Shown: in pieces, positions 25,191 to 33,058 of the stretch
How positions within the stretch are numbered: position 1 is the first letter of the stretch
How the letters are laid out: each line of letters begins with the position of its first letter
NCBI GenBank assembly: GCA_031397815.1
Contig: JANNMJ010000062.1
Location: 1-64,000, forward strand
Direction: 5' to 3'
DNA: 64,000 bases
Source of the DNA: JANNMJ01 sp031397815
GTDB lineage: Bacteria; Bacteroidota; Bacteroidia; Cytophagales; Hymenobacteraceae
Made by a program: the position numbers and the translations under genes
Notes under the pieces: model-generated
What the model saw: only the letters and a program-made list of their open reading frames with translations
Told to the model about the DNA's origin: nothing
Databases searched by the model: none

Positions 25191-27671
25191 TTAGCAATGA
25201 TAACAAACTTTAACCATTCCTTTCCCTTCACCCCCCTGTTTCTGGTCTTCGTAAAACAATGTCAAGGATTTGTACTGTCCGAGGCCGATTTGCAGGAGCG
25301 CTTGCTGGTCGAGGCGGCTGAGCTGCGGTGCGAGGCCGCCTTTGGGCAAAGTGGCCGTCACCTGCCGAATCAGATAATTGTACTTACGCGCGATGGTCTC
25401 CCACGTATAGCGCCGCTGCGCGATGGATTGCATCGTGTGGCCGAGGGCGCGCCACTCGACCAAAGTGGTGGTGGAGATGAGGTGCTGGAGGCTGGCTTTG
25501 TCGTGAAAGTAGAGGGCTTTTTGCTCGGTGGTGGCTTTGTTGAAGGAGACGTCGAACGCGAGAATCGGGCGGCTCAGGTACATCGCTTCCACGAGCGACG
25601 GGTTTGTGCCGCCGGCGCTGTGGCCGTGCAGGTAGACGTGGCAGTTGCCGCGGAGCACGTCCAGCTCGTTCTGGTCGTAGATGGGGTCGAGGAGGTGGAT
25701 GTTGGGGAAGGCGGCGTATTGCGCTTTGAGGCGCTGGCCGTACGGGCTGTTCTCCCAGTTGCCGATCATGACGAATGGGTAGCGCGGCATCTCCGAAAAG
25801 GCTTCCAGAATGAGATGGACGTTGTTTTCCGGCTCAATCCGGCACACTTTGAACGCGTAAGGCTGCGCCAGAAACGGGTATTTGGCGGCGTAAGCGGGCG
25901 TAACGGGCTGGTGAACGGTGTGGTCGCCGCCGTACTCGATGACGCGGCTACGCGTGCTGTAGGCGCGGGCGGTGTAGTTCTGGATGGCGTCGTTGTCGGC
26001 AATATCGGCGTGGGAATAGCGGACGGCGAGCTTTTCGGCGAAGCGCAGATACCATTTGGCGGCTTTGCTCCATTTATCGCGGCGCCACTCGATGCCGTCG
26101 ATGGAAACGATGATTTTTTTATTCGTGAACCACTTCACGAACGGCAGCATAATGGCGCCCGGTACGCCGAGAATCAGTAAAACATCGGCGTAAAAAAGCG
26201 CGTGTAAAATCGAGACGCAATCGTAGAGAATACTCTGGATACCGTTGGCGTTGAGCGGAACGTACACAAGCCGCGCGCCCTCGAAATGCGACGTCCGCTG
26301 CGCTTTCGGGTATTTTTTACCGCTGCAATAAACGGTCATCTCGTGCTCGGGCTGCAAGTACTTGACGAGGTAGGCCGCCAGCGTCTCAAAGCCGCCGTAA
26401 CAGGCCGGCAACCCCACCGAGCCGATGATGGCGAGCTTGGTGGTAGGTGCAGGCTTAGCTGCGGCTGCGGCTGCGGCGGATGAGGATGCGGAGGTAGAAG
26501 TTGAAGCGGACATATGCGGGGTGGCGTGGTTGATTGGAGTAGAAGCAGTTACTGGCGCCAAGGCGCGGAAAGTGCGGCGGATGTGCTGCTCGAAACGGTC
26601 GGGCGAGAAGGTGGCGGCGCGCTGGGTGGCGGCGGCCGAAAGGCGGGCGTAGAGGGCGCCGTCGGAGTGGAGGAGGCGGAGGGTGCGGCAGAGCGCGGGG
26701 AGGTCGCGACCGTCGATGGCGAACCCGGTTTCGGCTTCCACATTGACTTCCCCAACCCCGCCAACCGTCGGCACCAGCACCGGCCGACCGTAGCGCAGGG
26801 CTTCGAGGATGGTCATTCCGAAGGTCTCGACCCACTCGGCGGGGCGCGAGAGGTTGACTACCACGGCAGCGCGGCGGTAGTGCGCGTGCATCGAGCGGGC
26901 CACCGGGAAAACCGTCAGATTCGGCGGCGTGGGGTGGGCGGCGAGGTATTGGGCCACTTCCGCGGGCGCCGCGTTCAGCACCAGCTCGAAGCGCAGCTCG
27001 GGGAGGGCGGCGGCGAGGGCGTAGAACTCGGGGACGCCCTTGTAATCGCGCAGCGAACACGCCATCAGCACGGTGAACGGGTGGCCGGTTGGGGCAGCGG
27101 GCGCGGCGTCGGCGATGGCGCAGAAATCGGCTTCCAGCGCGTTGTAAACCACTTCCTGCTGCGCGGTGGGCAGCGCGAGGGCGGTCCGCAGATATTCTGA
27201 AACGAACAGCGTGCGCGTGGCCGTGTGCCGCACGATGAACAGCAGCAGCCCTTTCAGAAGCGCGGGCCGAACCGATGTTTCGTGCAGATGATACACCACC
27301 TGCGCGCCGCGCAACCGCCCCGCGAGCGCCGCCCCGGCGGGCAGCAACGTGTTGATGTACACGAGGGAATGCGGGCGCGCCAGCCGCAAAACGCGCACGA
27401 ACAGCACGAGCTGCGTCCACAGAAAAGCGAGCAGCGTCAGGCCCGCCCACCCGAACCGGCGGTACGGCAGCGCGTGCGTCCGGACACCGGACAAACCGGT
27501 CAGAAAACCCGTGCTGCGGCCCGGCGTGGCGGTCAGCAGGTCGATTTCAGTGCCCTCGGCGGCGAGGGTTTGGAGCGCGTGGCGGAAGACTAACGGACTG
27601 CCGCTCCGGTCGTTGAGGAGGTGAACGGCGATGACGTGCGCCGGAAGCGCGGACGGCGTTAGGCGAGGCAT
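25191..27671 (-). CDS. Double glycosyltransferase: GT4 domain fused to a DUF1972-type rhamnosyltransferase-like domain
   Basis: 826 residues from the ATG at 27671, which overlaps the end of the preceding gene by 13 nt. Residues 1-385 form a GT-B enzyme (VHLLNDRSGSPLVFRH, then GMTILEALRYGRPVLVPTVGGVGEV, the GT4 acceptor/donor loop). A Ser/Thr/Ala low-complexity linker follows at about 387-410. Residues about 412-826 form a second glycosyltransferase of the DUF1972 type (IGSVGLPACYGGFETLAAYL, DGIEWRRDKW, GHSAGGTNPSLVEAM). Both act presumably in the cytoplasm on nucleotide sugars and a lipid-linked glycan. An in-frame ATG (26513) at the linker could also start the second domain alone. The overlapping stop/start and shared strand place it last in the minus exopolysaccharide operon. 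Confidence 0.9.
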   Translation of the reverse strand: MPRLTPSALPAHVIAVHLLNDRSGSPLVFRHALQTLAAEGTEIDLLTATPGRSTGFLTGLSGVRTHALPYRRFGWAGLTLLAFLWTQLVLFVRVLRLARPHSLVYINTLLPAGAALAGRLRGAQVVYHLHETSVRPALLKGLLLFIVRHTATRTLFVSEYLRTALALPTAQQEVVYNALEADFCAIADAAPAAPTGHPFTVLMACSLRDYKGVPEFYALAAALPELRFELVLNAAPAEVAQYLAAHPTPPNLTVFPVARSMHAHYRRAAVVVNLSRPAEWVETFGMTILEALRYGRPVLVPTVGGVGEVNVEAETGFAIDGRDLPALCRTLRLLHSDGALYARLSAAATQRAATFSPDRFEQHIRRTFRALAPVTASTPINHATPHMSASTSTSASSSAAAAAAAKPAPTTKLAIIGSVGLPACYGGFETLAAYLVKYLQPEHEMTVYCSGKKYPKAQRTSHFEGARLVYVPLNANGIQSILYDCVSILHALFYADVLLILGVPGAIMLPFVKWFTNKKIIVSIDGIEWRRDKWSKAAKWYLRFAEKLAVRYSHADIADNDAIQNYTARAYSTRSRVIEYGGDHTVHQPVTPAYAAKYPFLAQPYAFKVCRIEPENNVHLILEAFSEMPRYPFVMIGNWENSPYGQRLKAQYAAFPNIHLLDPIYDQNELDVLRGNCHVYLHGHSAGGTNPSLVEAMYLSRPILAFDVSFNKATTEQKALYFHDKASLQHLISTTTLVEWRALGHTMQSIAQRRYTWETIARKYNYLIRQVTATLPKGGLAPQLSRLDQQALLQIGLGQYKSLTLFYEDQKQGGEGKGMVKVCYHC

Positions 27672-28924
27672 AGGGCGGGCTGGTCGAGGGCGGAACGGTA
27701 GGTTTTTTGGAGCTGACGGCCGCGCACGGCCCACGTGTGGTGCGTGCCGACGTGCCGGTGCGCGAGGCGCGCCTCGTGGGTCAGGAGCGACGGCGAGAGG
27801 AACAGGACGTGCAGATGGGCGGCGAAATCGCGGACGTTCTGCTCGTAATCGGCGTAGGGGACGGTGAGGGTCGACGACGGCGCGACCAGCTCGCCGGGGC
27901 CTTCGTTGCGGTAGCAGAGCACGGGTACGCCGTAGCTCATCGCCTCGGCGACCACCATTCCGGCGCCTTCGTGCGAGGGGAAAAAGAAGACCGACGCCAG
28001 CTCATACATCGTCAGAAGCGCTTTACGGTCGAGCCACGGCAGGTGCCGCGTGCAACCGCTGATGTCGTGTTCGGCCACCATTTTCAGCAGCCGCGCTTCC
28101 TCAGGCCCGCTGCCGATGAGCAGCAATTGGGCGTTTTCGCGCTGGGCCGGGGTGAGGCGCTGATGGAAATCGGCGAAGGCGCGGATGACCATATCGAAGC
28201 CTTTCAGGGGGACCATTCGCGCGGCAATCATCACGACGAATTGCGGTTTCGGGGTGAAATCGACTGGTTCGGTCGGCATGTCAATCGCGACGGACGGTAC
28301 GATGGCGAACTGGTCGGGCTTCAGCCCTAAACGCGGCGCGGCGGCGGAGTTCATGCACAGCACGCGCACGGCGGTGCGGCGCGTGTGCCGCAGGAACGGG
28401 TCAAGGGCCCAGAAAGCGCGCTTCAACGTCCAGATCAGGCGGTCTTTGACGAGTGCGGCGGTGCCGTAGAGCCGCAGGTGCGTGGCCGGAATCAGGGGGT
28501 GATGCCCGACTGGCCCCCACACGAGCGGGCGCTTCAGGAGCCAGAGGAACGAGGGCGTCCAGTCGTTGTGGAAGTTGAGATTGTGCGCCAAATCGACCCC
28601 CACCGCTTCCGGTTGGCGCCGCAGCCACAACCCGACTCCTGCTTGCCAGAGGTAGAAATAGAGCACCGACAGGAGCGGGCCGCGCTTCCACCAGCGCGTC
28701 CAGGCGGGGAGGTCGAAGTAGAGGAACGTGATGCGTGCGAGGGTGGGCGCGAGCGCCGGATGTTCGGCGGCGTATTGCTCGATGGGCGCGCGGTTGTTGC
28801 GCCGCGTCACCGCAATCACGCGGTGCTGCTGGGCGGCCTGGAGGATGAAATTCCACCCCATACCGTCTTCTGACCCTTTGTAGGGGTTCACGGCGTAGGC
28901 GGTCATCAGAACGGTGAGGAGCAT
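27659..28924 (-). CDS. Glycosyltransferase, GT4 family
   Basis: 421 residues from the ATG at 28924, which starts at the beginning of the first Rossmann strand (LLTVLMTAYAVNPYKGSEDG); an upstream TTG/ATG extension is not family-like. GT-B fold with the retaining GT4 signature in the C-terminal domain: FVVMIAARMVPLKGFDMVIRAF, then ASVFFFPSHEGAGMVVAEAMSYGVPVLCYRNEGPGE, containing the E-x7-E motif (EGAGMVVAE). Substrate unknown; the family adds hexoses or related sugars in polysaccharide assembly. It begins 16 nt after the acyltransferase gene and overlaps the next by 13 nt, so it belongs to the same operon. Confidence 0.92.
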   Translation of the reverse strand: MLLTVLMTAYAVNPYKGSEDGMGWNFILQAAQQHRVIAVTRRNNRAPIEQYAAEHPALAPTLARITFLYFDLPAWTRWWKRGPLLSVLYFYLWQAGVGLWLRRQPEAVGVDLAHNLNFHNDWTPSFLWLLKRPLVWGPVGHHPLIPATHLRLYGTAALVKDRLIWTLKRAFWALDPFLRHTRRTAVRVLCMNSAAAPRLGLKPDQFAIVPSVAIDMPTEPVDFTPKPQFVVMIAARMVPLKGFDMVIRAFADFHQRLTPAQRENAQLLLIGSGPEEARLLKMVAEHDISGCTRHLPWLDRKALLTMYELASVFFFPSHEGAGMVVAEAMSYGVPVLCYRNEGPGELVAPSSTLTVPYADYEQNVRDFAAHLHVLFLSPSLLTHEARLAHRHVGTHHTWAVRGRQLQKTYRSALDQPALCLA

Positions 28925-28940
28925 GGAGAATTGGGGGAGT

Positions 28941-29732
28941 CTAGAGGAAAAAAGGGGCAAGAGTGGCCGGATGAGGAGCAGTTTTGGAAGAAGGAGAAGC
29001 TGATTTTGGCGCTAGCTGAGGTGCCGGTGAAGCCGCAACTGCCAGTTGGCGGGTGCCGATGACCCGCGCCGGAACCCCCGCCACGATGCTGAAAGCAGGC
29101 ACCGAGCGGTTCACGACGGCGCCCGCCGCTACCACGCACCCCTCGCCGATACACACGCCGTCGAGGACGGTGACTTTGCTGCCGATCCAGCACCCGGCGC
29201 CGATGTGGATGCCGCGCCGCGTGACGCCTTGCAGCCGGATGGGCGTGGAGGGGTCAGGATAAAGGTGGTTTTCGGGATGACAGCTGAAGTATTGGCCGAT
29301 GATGCAGTCGTCGTCGATCTGCAACCCGCCGCCGCCGCCGAGGTACGCGAACTCGCCCACGCCCACGCGGTTCCCGAGCCGAATCAGCGCGCCCGGCTCG
29401 GTGAGCGACGTCGCGACAATCACCTGACTGAATGCACCGATGCTCACGTTGTCGCCGAGCGTGAGGCCGCCGGTACCGAGGCCGCTGAACCGCACGAAAT
29501 CGCCCGCTTTCAGCCAGCGTCCGAACCGGATTCGACCGAGATATTCGAACCGAACTCCCCGCCCCAGCATCGCCCCGTTCGGACGGCGCCCCCGCAGCAT
29601 AAGCCGCGCACCGCGCCAAAGCGCCCCGGCGGTGCGCCCGCCAAATCCCATTAAATCCGCCGAATTAACTGTTGGGTGAAGGCGGAAAAGGGGGTTACGC
29701 AGACGGATAAGGGTTTCAGTAAGAGCACGCAT
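28941..29732 (-). CDS. Left-handed beta-helix acyltransferase (WcaF/CysE-like)
   Basis: 263 residues from the ATG at 29732. Upstream codons continue open through a satellite array but contain no ATG, only a TTG at 29840. After an N-terminal segment (LIRLRNPLFRLHPTV) the sequence shows hexapeptide-repeat turns of an LbH acyltransferase: GTGGLTLGDNVSIGAFS, then RLGNRVGVGEFA, GIHIGAGCWIGSKVTVLDGV and GCVVAAGAVVNRSVPAFSIV, ending GVPARVIG. The catalytic-type His lies in SCHPENHLY. It probably acetylates a sugar of the exopolysaccharide using acetyl-CoA. The distal C-terminal tail is Ser/Ala/Pro-rich. Co-transcribed with the GT4 gene 16 nt downstream. Confidence 0.9.
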   Translation of the reverse strand: MRALTETLIRLRNPLFRLHPTVNSADLMGFGGRTAGALWRGARLMLRGRRPNGAMLGRGVRFEYLGRIRFGRWLKAGDFVRFSGLGTGGLTLGDNVSIGAFSQVIVATSLTEPGALIRLGNRVGVGEFAYLGGGGGLQIDDDCIIGQYFSCHPENHLYPDPSTPIRLQGVTRRGIHIGAGCWIGSKVTVLDGVCIGEGCVVAAGAVVNRSVPAFSIVAGVPARVIGTRQLAVAASPAPQLAPKSASPSSKTAPHPATLAPFFL

Positions 29733-29920
29733 GGGGATAGATGTGGGGATGTGTTTTGATGTGGAGATGTGGGGATCTGTTTTGATGTGGTCGATGTGGT
29801 CGATGTGGTCGATGTGGAGATGTGGTCGATGTGCATCCAATCACATCGCGCACATCTTTCACATCCCCACATCTCCTTCACATCTCCCTCACATCTCCTC
29901 CCTCACATCTCGGCTTTAAT
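29733..29920. repeat. GATGTG/CACATC satellite array inside the operon
   Basis: From about 29738 to 29828 the plus strand has many GATGTG units, including three exact 9-bp GATGTGGTC copies (29784-29810). From about 29842 to 29910 it has many CACATC units. The two halves are complementary, so the minus-strand transcript could fold into a long hairpin. The stop codon of the upstream fusion gene (29903-29905) lies inside the array; on the minus strand it reads GAG ATG TGA, and GGAGATGTGA recurs several times. Confidence 0.8.
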
Positions 29921-32428
29921 ACAGGCGCCGATTAAGCCGAGCGTTGTATTCAAATCGTGGTTTTCGATGGGCACGTAGCGGGCGCGCTTTGAGCGGGCGC
30001 CGAGGGTTTGGAAGAGGGAGAGGTAGCGGCCGGTGAGGTCGGTGATGGTGGCCGACGACAGCTCTTGCTTGCGCCGCAGAATCACGTCGGGGGCGGCGTA
30101 GAGGAAGAAATTGAGCCTCGGACTTGCCACCAGCGCGTACAGCGCGCGGGTGAAGGGCACGGGGAGGTCGATGTTGCTCCGGCGGCCGTCGTGGATGAAA
30201 TCGAAGTAGTAGCGGTCGTAGAGCACCACGTGGCCCCGACTGGTGTGCTTGAGCCAGATCAGGCCCTGACCAAGCACGTAATCGAGGTAGTAATAAGCGA
30301 ACCGCCCCAAGGACGACTTCCAGCTCGTGTTCCGGCCCTGACGCGGCAGCGACGCCACCGTCCGCGCCTCGGCCTGCGCCTTGCCGTACTGCCACGCGCT
30401 CAGAATCGGCAGCACTGATGGCCGATGCCGCACCACCACCACCTGCCGCCGCCACTGCTTTTCAAGCGTCTGCCGAACGTGCGCAATCACCGTCGATTTC
30501 CCCGCGCCATCCACCCCGCTAAAGCTGATGAGCATCCCGCCGCGCTGAAACCAGCTCGCGGCCGTGCCCAGCCAATACCCCAACCGGCGCCAATTGCGCG
30601 GCACCGCGCGGTTCGCGGGCACCTGCCGCAGTACCGCCCGCACCCGCGCCGTGGTGGCGTCAGCGTAAGCAGCTGCTTCGGCGATGCTATTGAACGTCAG
30701 GCCGAACGTGGTGGTCAGGTGCGCCAGCAAACCCTGCTGCTCAGACGCCGTGAGCCGCTCGAAATGCGCGACGTGCGCCGGACCCACGGCGCTGCCATTG
30801 AGCCAATAGAACAGGAAAGTCGAGACGAAATCATCGCGGTGGCTCGGCACCAGTAACCCGCCCGCCGTGCGCTGCGCCGCGCTCATTACCTCATTTTTGT
30901 CGAGCAGGAGCAGCTCTTTGCGCGCCAGCGTCTGCACCAAATCCACCGACAGGAAGGTGCCGTCGTGGAATTGACAATCGAGGGCGGTGCGCGTGGGGTA
31001 GTGCTGCACCGTGGCGCGGTGCAGGAGCGCGGAGCCGAGCAGGAACCGCCGCGCCTGTCGCGCCGTGGCGCGGGTCACGAGGAGGTCGAGGTCCGATGTC
31101 GGGCCGAGGTGATATGGGCTTGCGGTGCGCGCCTTCAGCACCACGGCTTCGGTGGTGAGGTTGCGGCCCGTGAGGCGCAGGAAATCGAGGATGTCGAAGA
31201 GGGCGAGCTGGCGGTGCGGCATCGTCGGGGCCAGCTCCAGAGTGAGCAGGTCGTTCCACGTTTGGAGCTGCCACCACACCTGCTCGTGCCACGCCGATTG
31301 CGTCGCATATACGCCCGCAAACGTGCTGACGTGGTGCAGTAGGTAGAGCCGAAAGGCCCGCTCCACGCTCGACAGGGGCATTTCGGGGAAGAAGCGGGCC
31401 GCCGCCGCAAACGCCGCCGCCCGAATCTGAGCCGCCGGACGGCGCTCGGCCAACAACCCCTGTTGCAGATGAAAATGGAACAGATCGTGGAGGAGCGGCG
31501 CGGCAGGCACGGCAAATTCGAGGTCGTACACAGCCAGTCCGTCCGGCGTAAGCGAGCAGTTCCAGGGGGTGAAATCGCCGTGGGCGAACGCCATCCGCAC
31601 CGGCTCCGTCGTATCGAAGGTGTTGGCGAGGGCTTGCAGCTTCGCGAGCAGGCCGTACGGCAGACGCGCCGTAGGGGCCGTTTCGCGGTCGAGCCAGAGG
31701 CGCCAAACCTGCGCGTAAGTCGTCTGCCAAAAAGTGGTCTGACCAAGCGGCTTCGACTGAGAGAATCGCTGCATCTCGCGCAGAAACGCCGCGTGGGCCG
31801 CCCCGAACTGCGCCGTCCGATCTGCGCGCTCCTCGCCGACGCTCGTTTGCACCAGTCGGTCTGGCCCGGCCGTCACCACGCGCGGTGCCACGAAGCACGG
31901 GGCCGCCCGCAGCGCTAAGCGCTCCAGCGTCACAGCCTCGGCCTGCACTTTCGCCGCCGCCGCCGCCGTGAGCGGCAGCTTCGCGAAGAGGCGCAAGCCG
32001 GCCGCGTCCCGGAAGCAACAAACGGCCTTCCGGTACGGCCCCGGCGTGCCCATAAACAGCGCGAACGGCGCCCCCGACGTCAGGCTTTCCGCCTGACTCA
32101 CCGGCCCGAAACCCACCGGCACCGCCCGGAAAAACACTCGTTGCAGCCGCACCGCAAACACCACCCGCACGAGCGCCACAAACAGCCGCGCCCGCCACGA
32201 GGTAGCACTGTAAAACGCCAGAAAAAGCGGCTCCTGCATCTCCGCCGGCCACACCCACCGCAGCGAGCCATCGGGGTTCCGGATAGCCAGCAGCCGCGTA
32301 GTCGGCCACAGCGAGGTGGCGTAGCCCAGCATCGCCATCAAGCGCACCAGTGCTTGCTCATCTGAGTAAACCGAATCGTAGACCGTCGTAGTAGTAGAAG
32401 GAGCAGAGGAGGTCAGGGTATTACGCAT
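29903..32428 (-). CDS. Three-module protein: APH-like kinase, nucleotidyltransferase-like and thymidylate-kinase-like domains
   Basis: 841 residues from the ATG at 32428; a TTG/ATG six codons upstream is possible. Residues about 180-350 look like an aminoglycoside-phosphotransferase/choline-kinase fold: AHGDFTPWNCSL (Brenner motif with catalytic Asp near 285) and YDLEFAVPAAPLLHDLFHF (DxE near 302-304). Residues about 440-520 hold GPTSDLDLLV, a Dx-D pair of nucleotidyltransferase type, and VLKARTASPY just before it. Residues about 630-841 hold a P-loop (SGVDGAGKST) and a thymidylate-kinase-like core with the LYDRYYFDFIHDGRR segment. The protein heads the minus exopolysaccharide operon, so a role in making or activating a glycan precursor is likely, but the reaction of none of the modules is known. 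No signal peptide; cytoplasmic. Confidence 0.85.
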   Translation of the reverse strand: MRNTLTSSAPSTTTTVYDSVYSDEQALVRLMAMLGYATSLWPTTRLLAIRNPDGSLRWVWPAEMQEPLFLAFYSATSWRARLFVALVRVVFAVRLQRVFFRAVPVGFGPVSQAESLTSGAPFALFMGTPGPYRKAVCCFRDAAGLRLFAKLPLTAAAAAKVQAEAVTLERLALRAAPCFVAPRVVTAGPDRLVQTSVGEERADRTAQFGAAHAAFLREMQRFSQSKPLGQTTFWQTTYAQVWRLWLDRETAPTARLPYGLLAKLQALANTFDTTEPVRMAFAHGDFTPWNCSLTPDGLAVYDLEFAVPAAPLLHDLFHFHLQQGLLAERRPAAQIRAAAFAAAARFFPEMPLSSVERAFRLYLLHHVSTFAGVYATQSAWHEQVWWQLQTWNDLLTLELAPTMPHRQLALFDILDFLRLTGRNLTTEAVVLKARTASPYHLGPTSDLDLLVTRATARQARRFLLGSALLHRATVQHYPTRTALDCQFHDGTFLSVDLVQTLARKELLLLDKNEVMSAAQRTAGGLLVPSHRDDFVSTFLFYWLNGSAVGPAHVAHFERLTASEQQGLLAHLTTTFGLTFNSIAEAAAYADATTARVRAVLRQVPANRAVPRNWRRLGYWLGTAASWFQRGGMLISFSGVDGAGKSTVIAHVRQTLEKQWRRQVVVVRHRPSVLPILSAWQYGKAQAEARTVASLPRQGRNTSWKSSLGRFAYYYLDYVLGQGLIWLKHTSRGHVVLYDRYYFDFIHDGRRSNIDLPVPFTRALYALVASPRLNFFLYAAPDVILRRKQELSSATITDLTGRYLSLFQTLGARSKRARYVPIENHDLNTTLGLIGACIKAEM

Positions 32429-32585
32429 GCCACTGCTTGTTTCCAAGCGAGTGCCAACGCTGAAAATTGATCTAAAGCACTGACTTTCAGTGGTAATTGA
32501 ATTCGATAGTTACCCACCTCATCCAGCCGGTGGAATAGCGCTCCAGATTGTGGAGGGCTACGGAAGGCGGGAATAGGGTTTGAAA

Positions 32586-32753
32586 GCTGTTGGGGAGATG
32601 TCGGCAACGGCTACAGGCATCCTACGGGCTGTTGGGAGCGTGTAGCCAACGGCTACAGGCCCCCGAACAGTGTTCGGCGGGGTGTAGCCAAGTTTGCGGG
32701 GCACCTGAACAGTGTTCGGCAGGGTGTAGCCAAGTTTGCGAGGGCGCTTCAGC
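32586..32753. repeat. Tandem array B: four 42-bp units
   Basis: Units start at 32586, 32628, 32670 and 32712. Units 3 and 4 are near identical (GTGTTCGGCRGGGTGTAGCC… AAGTTTGCG); units 1 and 2 (GCTGTTGGGR…GGCAACGGCTACAGGC) diverge but keep the phase. The unit holds a GAACAnTGTTC palindrome at the junction of units 2/3 and 3/4. The period equals that of the array at 55620. Confidence 0.8.
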
Positions 32754-32781
32754 TGAGTCAGCAGGTACTCGCAAATAATGA

Positions 32782-32823
32782 GAAAACGCCCCGCCGCGAG
32801 CATTCTCGCGGCGGGGCGTTTTC
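32782..32823 (-). terminator. Perfect 19-bp hairpin, strong bidirectional terminator
   Basis: GAAAACGCCCCGCCGCGAG (32782-32800) pairs perfectly with 32805-32823 around a CATT loop. The GAAAA/TTTTC ends give U-tracts on both strands. On the minus strand it lies about 240 nt past the stop of the VCBS/ASPIC gene at 33059, beyond the composite repeat. Confidence 0.8.
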
Positions 32824-32900
32824 AAGTGGAAATGAGTTGGATGGGGAAAGTGGCGTATTTTTTTGGTGAACCTTGGGGGTTCGTGCGGCGCGATTCGCAA

Positions 32901-33000
32901 GCCGCGGGGGTAGCCCGGGGTAGTCGGCGCATAGCGCCGCCAACCCCGGGCTGTGGAGAAGAACCCCGTTGGGTTTCGCACGTCGCGTTTTATCGGGGAA
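32901..33000. repeat. Composite hairpin repeat, copy 1
   Basis: A nested hairpin at 32913-32951: GCCCGGGGT … CGGCGC-ATA-GCGCCG … ACCCCGGGC. It is followed by GAGAAGAACCCCGTTGGG and then TCGGGGAACCCCGTTGG. The same order of elements recurs at 52835-52990. Confidence 0.8.
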
Positions 33001-33004
33001 CCCC

Positions 33005-33052
33005 GTTGGGCCACGCGTTGGGCCACGCGTCGGGCCACGCGTCGGGCCACGC
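33005..33052. repeat. Four tandem 12-bp repeats
   Basis: Four perfect or one-mismatch copies of GTYGGGCCACGC at 33005, 33017, 33029 and 33041, directly next to the composite hairpin repeat and ending close to the stop codon of the gene at 33059. Confidence 0.85.
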
Positions 33053-33058
33053 ACCGCC

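Larger units (their letters stand above)
32429..33058. other. Intergenic region of 630 bases with repeats and a terminator
   Basis: No supportable gene. From left to right it contains a TTGGCACTCGCTTGG segment (32443-32457 on the minus strand), a four-unit 42-bp tandem array (32586-32753), a perfect 19-bp hairpin (32782-32823), the first copy of a composite hairpin repeat (32901-33000) and a 12-bp tandem repeat (33005-33052). Confidence 0.75.

Noticed and set aside
28924..28960. Longer N-terminus for the GT4 gene
   Set aside because: The extension precedes the first beta strand of the GT-B fold and overlaps the acyltransferase gene end.
29733..29840. N-terminal extension of the acyltransferase through the satellite array
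   Set aside because: Only a TTG start exists, and the His/Asp/Ile repeats it would encode have no family counterpart.
30891..32309. Long open frame on the minus strand overlapping the fusion protein
   Set aside because: It is a different frame of the same GC-rich DNA, Ala/Gly/Arg-rich, with no domain, while the real frame has three motif sets.
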